Source: an uncultured Clostridia bacterium
GTDB taxonomy: Bacteria; Bacillota; Clostridia; TANB77; CAG-508
Length of the DNA stretch: 53,221 nt
Assembly: GCA_949280815.1 (NCBI GenBank)
Contig: CASDJM010000008.1
Span: 1-53,221 of the forward strand
Reading direction: 5' to 3'
Position 1 is the first letter of the stretch. The number at the start of each line of letters is the position of its first letter. Shown in pieces: positions 28,658 to 35,649 of the stretch. A program made the position numbers and the translations under genes. The notes beneath the pieces were generated by a model. The model saw only the letters and a list, made by a program, of their open reading frames with translations, was not told the DNA's origin and did no database searches.

Positions 28658-29701
28658 ATGGAAAATTATTTAGACACTCGAAACAGTTACCAAGAATCTA
28701 AATTAGAAGAAATAGCAATGATTTTAAAAAAAGGCGGAATTGTCCTTTTCCCTACTGAAACAGTATATGGAATTGGAACAAATGGATTAGACGAAAAAGC
28801 AGTAGAAAAAATTTATGACATAAAAAAAAGAAATAGAAAAAATCCAACCAATTTATTAGTCAGTAATATGGCAATGGTAGAAGCAATCACACAAGATATC
28901 TCTCCTATCGAATATAAGCTAATGGAAGCTTTTTTTCCTGGTCCTTTTACTATTATTTTGAAAAGAAAAAAAATCGTTCCTAATATTGTAACAGCCAATT
29001 CAGATTTAGTAGGAGTTCGTATGCCAGATAGTAGCATTGCCAAGACATTAGTAGAATTAGCTGGTGTTCCTCTTGCAGCTCCAAGTGCCAACATTTCTGG
29101 CAAACTTAGTGGAACAGATTTAACCAATATTATCGACGAATTTGACAACCACTTAGATTTTGCCATCAATGGTGGCGAAAGCAAAATTGGAATGGAATCA
29201 ACTGTTGTAAGAGTAATTGACAATGTTCCCCATATTTTAAGACCTGGATTTATTACACCTGAACAAATAAAAAAGATTGCTGGCAATGTAGTATTAGAAG
29301 AAGATAAAACGCCTATCTTACCTAGCTCATGTATGAAACATTATCAATTAGATATTGCCTCAACTTTAGTATATAGTGAAAATAATCAAAAAATGGTAGA
29401 TACTATTATTGATTTAAGTAAAAACTATGCAAATTCTGTTGTTCTTTGTTGCACAGAAAATGCTGATTTTTATTGTGCTGAAAAATCAATCAAAAATGTA
29501 ATTAGTATTGCCTCTAAAACTAATTTAGAAGAATATACAAAAAAACTTTTCTCTTGTTTGCAAAGAGTCTCTTCCCTTTCTCCTGACATGCTATTTATGG
29601 AAGGGGTTAAAAAAGAAGGTTTAGGGATTGCTATTATGAATCGTTTACTACAGGTTTGTAATGATAATTATATTGAATTTCCTAACGCTAAGAAATATTA
29701 A
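28658..29701 (+). CDS. L-threonylcarbamoyladenylate synthase
   Basis: A 347-residue Sua5-type enzyme that makes threonylcarbamoyl-AMP for the t6A37 modification of tRNAs. The N-terminal YrdC domain carries KKGGIVLFPTETVYGIGTN and the KKRNRKNP patch, followed by SANISGKLSGT and the HILRPGFI segment. The extra C-terminal Sua5 domain (from about residue 215) is present, so this is the long form. Monocistronic, with its own promoter and a terminator right after the stop. Confidence 0.9.
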   Translation: MENYLDTRNSYQESKLEEIAMILKKGGIVLFPTETVYGIGTNGLDEKAVEKIYDIKKRNRKNPTNLLVSNMAMVEAITQDISPIEYKLMEAFFPGPFTIILKRKKIVPNIVTANSDLVGVRMPDSSIAKTLVELAGVPLAAPSANISGKLSGTDLTNIIDEFDNHLDFAINGGESKIGMESTVVRVIDNVPHILRPGFITPEQIKKIAGNVVLEEDKTPILPSSCMKHYQLDIASTLVYSENNQKMVDTIIDLSKNYANSVVLCCTENADFYCAEKSIKNVISIASKTNLEEYTKKLFSCLQRVSSLSPDMLFMEGVKKEGLGIAIMNRLLQVCNDNYIEFPNAKKY

Positions 29702-29751
29702 AAATGCAGCTGAACAATACCCCAAAACAGGACCCTTTCCAGCTGTATTTT
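29701..29751 (+). terminator. hairpin terminator
   Basis: AAAATGCAGCTG pairs with CAGCTGTATTTT (one mismatch) around a 27-base loop, directly after the TsaC/Sua5 stop and before the cotJ operon. Confidence 0.55.
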
Positions 29752-29850
29752 AAAGATTTTGAAGTTAGGTTGACCGCATTGACTAAATTGTAATCTTTTT
29801 GTGTCGTTTTAAAAAATAAATCATATTATGTAGTAAAAGGAGGAAAAAAG

Positions 29851-30207
29851 ATGTTTAGAAGAAAATGTTATTGTATGAATAATAGTTACAAAAATGACTC
29901 ATGTGAATTACAAAATGACATGATAGAAAATCAATGTAATGATGTAGTTTCTTATGAAGATTATACTAATAGTTGTGATTGCGGTTTTGATGAAGAATAC
30001 AATGTATTTCCAGAAAATCCAATGTTAGCACAAAGCTATGTACCTTTTCAATATATGGATAAAACCTTCAAACCATGTGTTGGTCTAAAAATGGGAACTA
30101 TCTTCCCTGAACTAGTTAGCCCCTATGTTCCTTGCCAATCTATGGAAGAAATGAAATATATTAAGGAAACAAATAAAATTGGAAAGGGGTGTAATCAATG
30201 TCGTTAG
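29851..30207 (+). CDS. cotJA: spore coat associated protein CotJA
   Basis: A 118-residue protein with a Cys-rich N-terminal extension, followed by the diagnostic CotJA block: PMLAQSYVPFQYMDKTF, PCVGLKMGTIFPELVSPYVP and EEMKYIKE. CotJA is made in the mother cell and is needed to place the CotJ proteins in the inner coat. An excellent ribosome-binding site (AAAGGAGG) precedes it. A CATATTAT sequence at 29822-29829 resembles a sigma-E -10 box, but I found no convincing -35. It overlaps cotJB by 10 bases. Confidence 0.9.
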   Translation: MFRRKCYCMNNSYKNDSCELQNDMIENQCNDVVSYEDYTNSCDCGFDEEYNVFPENPMLAQSYVPFQYMDKTFKPCVGLKMGTIFPELVSPYVPCQSMEEMKYIKETNKIGKGCNQCR

Positions 30208-30545
30208 AAGAAAATAGAAATTGTAGTTGCCACGAAATGATGGAGCCTAAATGCACTTGTCACTGTGAATGTGAAGAAGAAAGAACAGTAGATTGTGAAG
30301 CTAGAAGAGAAATGATTCAGCAAATTAGATGCTATGATTTTGCTATTACTGAATTGGCTTTATATTTAGATACTCACCCAGAAGATGAAAAAGCCCTTTG
30401 CTTGCATAGAAAATATTGCAAAATCGTAAAGGATTTAAAAGATAAATACCAAAAAGTATATGGCCCTCTTACCATTAATTACCCTTGTAATAAGTGGAGA
30501 TGGTTAGAAGAACCATGGGTTTCATTTGGTTTGGGAGAAGTTTAA
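30198..30545 (+). CDS. cotJB: spore coat protein CotJB, 3' end interrupted by element 1
   Basis: The 115-residue reading frame has a Cys-rich head, then IRCYDFAITELALYLDTHPED and YGPLTINYPCNKWRWLEEPW. CotJB proteins normally end in PWPWE-like sequence. Here, after the W codon at 30516-30518, the frame runs into foreign DNA and ends VSFGLGEV. The missing end (W PWERGNY stop) stands at 37775-37801, directly before cotJC. Rejoining TGG to TGG gives EEPWPWERGNY in frame. The interrupted form may still function, because only the last residues change, but it is separated from cotJC by 7.26 kb. Confidence 0.9.
   Translation: MSLEENRNCSCHEMMEPKCTCHCECEEERTVDCEARREMIQQIRCYDFAITELALYLDTHPEDEKALCLHRKYCKIVKDLKDKYQKVYGPLTINYPCNKWRWLEEPWVSFGLGEV
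30513..30539. other. left attachment site of element 1 (in cotJB)
   Basis: The core TGG (30516-30518) lies in the cotJB codon for Trp. The inner arm TTTCATTTGGTTTGGGAGAA (30520-30539) is an imperfect inverted repeat (about 15 of 20) of the inner arm at the other end (37753-37772). A longer shared 7-mer CCATGGG (30513-30519 and 37778-37784) is an alternative core; it also keeps the frame but would give EEPWERGNY. Confidence 0.7.
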
Positions 30546-30607
30546 ACTCTGCTTGAATAAAATTTAATTTAGAGTTTAATTTTAAAGATTTTAAAATTAA
30601 AAAATTA

Positions 30608-30854
30608 TTACTTATAGGCTTGTCCTCTGTTGTCTGCTTTTGTTACTAAAATAATAAGTTCATTTTGATTTAATTCATAAATAATTCGATAATCGCCGAA
30701 CTCTAAGTCGATATTCATTTTTACAACCTACCATTTTCTCTATATCACCATTTGGCAGGTTGTAGATTGCCTTATAAATTCGTAATCTTTGAATTTTATC
30801 TTGTTTTTCAATAAATTTGAGAGCTTTTGGTCTAATTTTTATCTTGTAAATCAT
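30608..30854 (-). pseudogene. RelE/ParE-type toxin, +1 frameshifted
   Basis: MIYKIKIRPKALKFIEKQ and YNLPNGDIEKMVGCKNEYRLRV are a RelE-fold ribosome-dependent or gyrase-type toxin. After GTT the zero frame meets CGG and soon a stop. Skipping the C gives VGDYRIIYELNQNELIIL and ends QAYK at 30608. The same CGG geometry occurs in uvrB, the kinase and VanW. It overlaps the antitoxin end by 23 bases, as is usual for such pairs. If the shift is not read through, the toxin is dead and only the antitoxin remains. Confidence 0.7.
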
Positions 30855-31128
30855 CGTAAGTCAACCCCTCTCTTTTTAGTATTTCTTCAAAAGATACTGC
30901 ATTTTTTAGTTCTTTTTCTTTAGTATCTTTGCTTTCTGTTAAATAGTCTAAATACATTACTTTTTCTGTAATATCCATGTTTTCTAAAATGACAGTGGGC
31001 TCTAACCTTAATAGTTCAGAATCAATTGCTTTTTCCATTAGAATTTTAATAGAGTTTAGACATTCTGTATTAAGTCGTGGTGTCATTTTTATAACATCTT
31101 TAATTGCTTGGATTTGTGCTTCAGACAT
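30832..31128 (-). CDS. antitoxin-like partner of the RelE-type toxin
   Basis: A 98-residue acidic protein starting MSEAQIQAIKDVIKMTP after AAAGGAG, with a C-terminal FEEILKREGLTYDDLQD typical of toxin-binding tails of RelB-like antitoxins. The N-terminal part is helical and less typical. Its position immediately before a RelE-fold gene is the main argument. It follows the recombinase on the opposite side of the left attachment site. Confidence 0.6.
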   Translation of the reverse strand: MSEAQIQAIKDVIKMTPRLNTECLNSIKILMEKAIDSELLRLEPTVILENMDITEKVMYLDYLTESKDTKEKELKNAVSFEEILKREGLTYDDLQDKN

Positions 31129-31192
31129 AAATATCAGCTCCTTTCTTTTTATTATGAGTATATTATAGCAAGTTTGAAGTGAATTTACAATA

Positions 31193-32743
31193 TTAAATAG
31201 CTTTAAATTTATAATAAATATCAATATTATTATCATCTATTTCAATCTTGTCAATTAATTTTAAAAGCAAATTTCTATCTATGTTATTTTCATTAAATTC
31301 TAATAATTCTTTTGTATTAGTAAGTAATTCTTCTTTTTTTAGCATATTTTTGCTAATTGTTCTTTCCTTTTGGACTCGATTTTGTAAAGATTTCTTATCT
31401 GTTTCATATTGTTTAGAAAGTTTAATAAATAAATCTTCTGTTATAATTCCTTTTACTTTATCCTCATACAAAGATTGAATTAAATTATCTTTTTCAGTTA
31501 TTTTAGAATTTAAATAATCTAATTTTTTATTATCGCTTTTTGTATTAGGACAGATATATTCTAATTCATCATATTTTAAAAAATTAGCAATATTTTCTTT
31601 TAGACTATTAATTACACTATTAATTAGAGTATCTTCTTTTAAATGGATATTTGAGCAAAATTTGCTACCATTTCTTTTATAAGAAGAACAAACACATCTA
31701 AAATATTTTCCATGATTTTTATTATAGGTTATTTTTGATTTACACTTTTTGCATAAAACTAGCCCTTGTAACAAATGAGGAGAAGAAGCGGTATAATTCC
31801 ATTCATTTGATTTTTTATCAAGCATAATTTGAACACTATTAAAAATATTTTTATCAATGATTGGTTTGTGATTATTTTCAATAATAATATGTTGCTGTTT
31901 TGGTACATCAATAATTTTTTTCGTTTTATAATTTAGTTTACTATATTTATGTTGCACTAAATCACCTGTATAAATTCTATCTCTAAGAATTTTAGAAATC
32001 ATAGTTGTACTCCATAAATTTGTTTTGTTATTTGGATTATAATAGTTTGTCGTTTTTCTTTTATAGGTAAGTGGTGTTAGTATTTTATTGTTATTTAGAT
32101 ATCTACATATTTCAGTTTTATTGTTTCCAGAATAATACATTTCAAATATTTTTTGAACAATAGGTGAGACTTCATAATCTACTAAAATGATATTTTTGTC
32201 TTTGTCATCTTTTTTATAGCCATAAGGTAAGAATGATTTGATGTTTTGTCCACTAGATGCTTTTGTTAGTAAGCTAGAGCGAACTTTTTTTGAAATGTCT
32301 TTTGCATACATATCATTAAAAACTGATTTGAATGGTGTCATATCATTATTTGTGTTATTATTGTCAAATGTATCAATTCCGTCATTTAAAGCAATATATC
32401 TTACATTTTTTAATGGAAAGTATTTTTCTAAATAATAACCTGTTTCAATGTAATCTCTGCCAAGTCTTGATAAATCCTTTGTAATGACTAAATTTACATT
32501 TCCAAGTTCAATATCATTGATTAAATTTTTAAAATCTGGTCGATTAAAATTGGTACCAGTAAAACCATCATCTACATATATTTTAAATAAAGTCCAACCT
32601 TGACTTTTTATATAGTTTATAAGTAACTTTTTTTGTGTATCAATACTTTCGGATTCTTTGTCTTTTTCATCTTCTCTTGAAAGTCTTGTGTAAATTCCTA
32701 CTTTAAAATAAGTAGGAGGAAAGTTATAGTTTAACTCTTGCAT
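31193..32743 (-). CDS. large serine recombinase of element 1
   Basis: A 516-residue integrase/excisionase. The N-terminal resolvase domain has the nucleophile Ser22 in IYTRLSRED and the LSRLGRDYIETGYYLE block near 95. A recombinase (PF07508-type) domain follows at about 170-280, then a zinc ribbon (CKKCKS...CVCSSYKRNGSKFC), a coiled coil and a short tail. The start follows AAAGGAGG. It lies near the left end, 3' end towards cotJB, and should catalyse excision/integration of element 1. Confidence 0.9.
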   Translation of the reverse strand: MQELNYNFPPTYFKVGIYTRLSREDEKDKESESIDTQKKLLINYIKSQGWTLFKIYVDDGFTGTNFNRPDFKNLINDIELGNVNLVITKDLSRLGRDYIETGYYLEKYFPLKNVRYIALNDGIDTFDNNNTNNDMTPFKSVFNDMYAKDISKKVRSSLLTKASSGQNIKSFLPYGYKKDDKDKNIILVDYEVSPIVQKIFEMYYSGNNKTEICRYLNNNKILTPLTYKRKTTNYYNPNNKTNLWSTTMISKILRDRIYTGDLVQHKYSKLNYKTKKIIDVPKQQHIIIENNHKPIIDKNIFNSVQIMLDKKSNEWNYTASSPHLLQGLVLCKKCKSKITYNKNHGKYFRCVCSSYKRNGSKFCSNIHLKEDTLINSVINSLKENIANFLKYDELEYICPNTKSDNKKLDYLNSKITEKDNLIQSLYEDKVKGIITEDLFIKLSKQYETDKKSLQNRVQKERTISKNMLKKEELLTNTKELLEFNENNIDRNLLLKLIDKIEIDDNNIDIYYKFKAI

Positions 32744-32778
32744 TTAGCCTCCTTTCTAAGAGTTTAAATTTACGATAA

Positions 32779-32937
32779 CTATTTATTTATACCTTTATAT
32801 TTTATTTCATTTTTATCATTATTTAAATTCCAAAAAAAATAATTTTCATTTAACCATTCTTGTATTAATTCTGTAAGTGTTAAGCCATTTTCATTATATA
32901 TATTTTTTACTTTAGGTTGTAATGTGTTTTTTTGCAT
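32779..32937 (-). CDS. small ORF upstream of recombinase 1, candidate directionality factor
   Basis: A 52-residue ORF, MQKNTLQPKVKNIYNENGLT..., beginning after AAGGTGA and ending 35 bases before the recombinase start. Too short for most gene finders. The YNENGLTLTELIQEWL pattern resembles the orphan ORF at 49177-49323 (FNNDGLSFQKAMEQLL). A small protein also sits just upstream of recombinase 2. By analogy with SprB/SprA this could be the recombination directionality factor; that is inference from position and size only. Confidence 0.5.
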   Translation of the reverse strand: MQKNTLQPKVKNIYNENGLTLTELIQEWLNENYFFWNLNNDKNEIKYKGINK

Positions 32938-32972
32938 TGAATCACCTTCTACATAAGTTTATGAACGAAAAA

Positions 32973-33025
32973 CGAATTTAAGAATTTTTAAGTGGTGGTA
33001 ACCACAAAAAAATTCTATAAATTCG
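32973..33025. repeat. inverted repeat upstream of recombinase 1 module
   Basis: CGAATTTAAGAATTTTT pairs with AAAAATTCTATAAATTCG (one bulge) around GGTGGTAACC. A second perfect 14-bp hairpin (AATAAATATAAATT, loop GTCCGAAGAT) is at 33048-33085. The rest of 32938-33300 is AT-rich with no gene. These could be regulator sites or terminators between the divergent units. Confidence 0.5.
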
Positions 33026-33300
33026 CATATTTATCTTGTATGAAAAAAATAAATATAAATTGTCCGAAGATAATTTATATTTATTCATTTTAGTTCAAAA
33101 AGTGTTTACTTATTTTTTTATATAGTTTTGTAGTAGCAATCTGAATATTAATTGTTACTAAAGTAATTATATAATATTTTATTTGTTTTAAAAATATATA
33201 CATGCAAATTTTTTTAAGGCTTACTTTTCAATGATTAGGGGAGAAAAATATATCCACTTTAATAAAATATGAACAATAATTAAATTTTATGTTAAATTGA

Positions 33301-33329
33301 TTGAAAACTGGATGAATTTATGCTATTAT
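33301..33329 (+). promoter_or_regulatory. sigma-A type promoter
   Basis: TTGAAA, 17 bases, TATTAT, placed 53 bases before the cupin-like gene. Confidence 0.55.
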
Positions 33330-33381
33330 TATAGAGTAACAGTTAGTTAAAGTAGTATACAAGAAGTTGGAGGTAGTGCGT

Positions 33382-33855
33382 ATGAAACAGTTGAGAAATG
33401 ACTTACGGCCTTTTGATATGAATTGTCTTGAGATGATTCGTAGATTTAGGAGCGAAATGTATTGTGGAGGTAATAATCGTGCTTTTTTGGATGAACTTGA
33501 ATATATTCTTAAAAGTGATGGCTATTTCCAAAGCAATGAGTGGGAGCGTATGGAAAATGATGATATAGTACTTGGCGAAGTTTGGACTCAGCCTATTGGT
33601 GAATTTTACTACAAGAATACAGTACACAAATTTGCATACTTGTATGTGGAGTCACAGGGATTAGCAATTGCTAGGCACGGACATGAAGAGCCAGTTCATG
33701 GAGGCGAGCAGGTTAGAAAGATTAAAGAGTGGTATATCTTTCCTGACGGAAAAATGAGATTCTGTGGAAAAGATGAAACTCACGAATTGATCAATAGTTA
33801 CGGTGAGCCTATTTACGTTCTCTCAATCAAAATAAGTAGCAACGGAACCACGTAA
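33382..33855 (+). CDS. cupin-like protein, unknown function
   Basis: A 157-residue soluble protein, starting MKQLRNDLRPFDMN after GGAGG. The C-terminal half (LAIARHGHEEPVHGGEQ, WYIFPDGKMRFCGKDETHEL, YGEPIYVLSIK) has the H-x-H...E...H spacing and strand pattern of a single cupin barrel that could bind a metal. Codon use is visibly richer in G/C than its neighbours (CGT, CGG, GAG, CAG), and it holds one of only two ordinary in-frame CGG codons in the window. This suggests recent acquisition. Own promoter and terminator. Confidence 0.6.
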   Translation: MKQLRNDLRPFDMNCLEMIRRFRSEMYCGGNNRAFLDELEYILKSDGYFQSNEWERMENDDIVLGEVWTQPIGEFYYKNTVHKFAYLYVESQGLAIARHGHEEPVHGGEQVRKIKEWYIFPDGKMRFCGKDETHELINSYGEPIYVLSIKISSNGTT

Positions 33856-33890
33856 AACCAACAAATTGAATTTTAGTTATTCAATTTCGG

Positions 33891-33930
33891 AACAGCATTC
33901 TTAGACATATTTGTCAAAGGATGCTGTTTT
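33891..33930 (+). terminator. rho-independent terminator
   Basis: AACAGCAT/ATGCTGTT arms with a nested GACA/TGTC hairpin are followed by T. A smaller AATTGAA/TTCAATT hairpin precedes it at 33863-33887. It ends the cupin-like gene. Confidence 0.65.
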
Positions 33931-33945
33931 GATAATCCTTATAGT

Positions 33946-34461
33946 TCATTCTTTTATTTCACAATTTTTTAATCCTCTATTTAAGAATTTACCATCAGCT
34001 ATTCCATTAAAATAACCATTAAATGCTTTTGATACTCCACTATGAGCTACAATTAAAACATTTTCATAATCCTTTATTTTTAGCTCATCTAAAAAATTGT
34101 AAACTCGATTAAAAAACTCCTTGATATTTTCACTTGTACCATATTGAATAGTTGTATAATAATTCCAATATTCTTCTCTATTTGTTACTTCAATAGGTTG
34201 ACCACTTAAACTTCCTGGATCTCGTTCTTTAAGTCTGTCATCTATGATTATATTTTTATTATCAATATTAATAATATCAGCAGTATGTTTTGCTCTTAAT
34301 AATGGAGAAGATATAATAAAATCATATTTTATAGCCTTAATTTTTTCTTTTAATTCTTTAGCTTTCTTTATTCCTGTTTCATTTAAGTCTTCATCTTCTC
34401 TGTTATATAATCCATATAAATTATGATTTACTTTCCCATGTCTTACTAAATATAATTTCAT
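33946..34461 (-). CDS. histidine phosphatase family protein
   Basis: A 171-residue branch-1 histidine phosphatase. The phospho-accepting His is in LYLVRHGKVN (residue 8), the acid region is LKERDPGSL near 80 and the second catalytic His is in VAHSGVSKAF near 140. RHGK instead of RHGE makes it a divergent member. The substrate is not predictable. It is a tandem paralogue of the next gene, which has the same length and order of motifs. Confidence 0.8.
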   Translation of the reverse strand: MKLYLVRHGKVNHNLYGLYNREDEDLNETGIKKAKELKEKIKAIKYDFIISSPLLRAKHTADIINIDNKNIIIDDRLKERDPGSLSGQPIEVTNREEYWNYYTTIQYGTSENIKEFFNRVYNFLDELKIKDYENVLIVAHSGVSKAFNGYFNGIADGKFLNRGLKNCEIKE

Positions 34462-34476
34462 TTTTAAATCCTTTCT

Positions 34477-35007
34477 TTATAGTTCATAATCATAAATTTT
34501 ACAATTTTCATTAATATTAGATGAATTCCCATTGTCTGGTATTCCATTGAAATACCAATAAATTGCTCTTGATATTCCTCCATGTGTAACTAATAAAATA
34601 TTATCATTACTATTACTTGATTTTAATTCATTTAGAAAATCTGATATCCTTTCATATACACTTTTCATAGTTTCTAATTCTGGATATAATCTATCTGAAT
34701 TATAATTCCAAAATTCATCCCATTTAAGTTGTTCAAAAGGAACTTTTTCATATATTCCCATATCTCGTTCTTTTATTCTATTTTCAATTATCACAGGAAC
34801 ATTTTTATTTAATCCAAATAATTTTAATGTATGTTTTGCTCTTGGTATTGGAGAACAAAATATTTTATTAATATTTAACTTTTTAATATCTCTTCCAACT
34901 GCTCTAGCCTGTTGGATACCTGTTTCATTTAATGGCTCATTTTCAGTTGCTATAATTTCATTTTTACCCATATTAGTTTCACCGTGTCTAATTACATATA
35001 ATTTCAT
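34477..35007 (-). CDS. histidine phosphatase family protein, tandem paralogue
   Basis: A 176-residue histidine phosphatase with LYVIRHGETNMG, IKERDMGIYE and VTHGGISRAIYWYFNG, all canonical. It lies 15 bases upstream of its paralogue and probably forms an operon with it. Its upstream region is the first copy of a roughly 280-bp direct repeat that also precedes the GH2 gene. Confidence 0.85.
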   Translation of the reverse strand: MKLYVIRHGETNMGKNEIIATENEPLNETGIQQARAVGRDIKKLNINKIFCSPIPRAKHTLKLFGLNKNVPVIIENRIKERDMGIYEKVPFEQLKWDEFWNYNSDRLYPELETMKSVYERISDFLNELKSSNSNDNILLVTHGGISRAIYWYFNGIPDNGNSSNINENCKIYDYEL

Positions 35008-35042
35008 TATAAATCTCCTAATTACTTAAATAAATTTTAATA

Positions 35043-35325
35043 GTATGTTATCATAAAAAATCCATATCTTCAACAAATTTTTACATTAATTTTAATCAGC
35101 CACATATCCATATCAAAACCAATAACAATATACGCACTTAATTTTGTGAAAGTCCCTTTTCCTGTATCATACCCTTTAAACTCCAAACAACTTTTTTTGA
35201 GTTTTTCTTTATTTTTATCATATTAGAGGCCTGTCAAAATATCCACTTCAAAGCCATCAAAAAAAGCCTTGACTGGATACTTTTGATATATCCATTTAAG
35301 GTCTATTTTATATCCACTTCTTGTA
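35043..35325. repeat. direct repeat A, about 280 bp, upstream of the phosphatase operon
   Basis: Nearly the same sequence as 37438-37711, which precedes the GH2 gene. Read on the minus strand, each copy holds a strong terminator (paired TGGATAT/ATATCCA or ATCC arms followed by seven T), then a promoter-like TTGAAG-17-TAATAT close to the gene start. So each cargo gene sits behind a duplicated insulator-promoter block. Confidence 0.75.
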
Positions 35326-35468
35326 TAATTTTATTCTGTAATTTTAACCAAAACTCTTGATTTAGCAAATAAAAAAGTATATTATGAATATAATAATATT
35401 GATAAATTAATTTATCAAATAAACTAGGGTAACACTAAACCTTTGATTAAATTCATAAATAAGTGTAA

Positions 35469-35578
35469 TTTAACATTAGGTTAGATATGAGCCTTTAGGG
35501 TGTGAAACCTATAAACGAATATCCTATTTAACATTAGGTTAGAAACGAGCCTTTAGATAAAACTATAAACGAGTTTCC
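35469..35578. repeat. tandem 58-bp repeats, possible structured RNA
   Basis: Two units starting TTTAACATTAGGTTAGA are followed by GAGCCTTTAG and ATAAACGA, spaced exactly 58 bases. A degenerate third unit precedes them (around 35425). Not coding. It lies between the direct repeat and the terminator of the GH2 gene. I cannot assign a family. Confidence 0.6.
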
Positions 35579-35587
35579 TTAAAAATT

Positions 35588-35613
35588 ATGGGGGTACTAA
35601 AAAGTATCCCCAT
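35588..35613 (-). terminator. terminator of the GH2 gene
   Basis: On the minus strand ATGGGGATACT pairs with AGTACCCCCAT, followed by AATTTTT. It is 37 bases after the GH2 stop. Confidence 0.7.
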
Positions 35614-35649
35614 ATCGTTATAAATAAATATATATAAGATAAAAATTTA

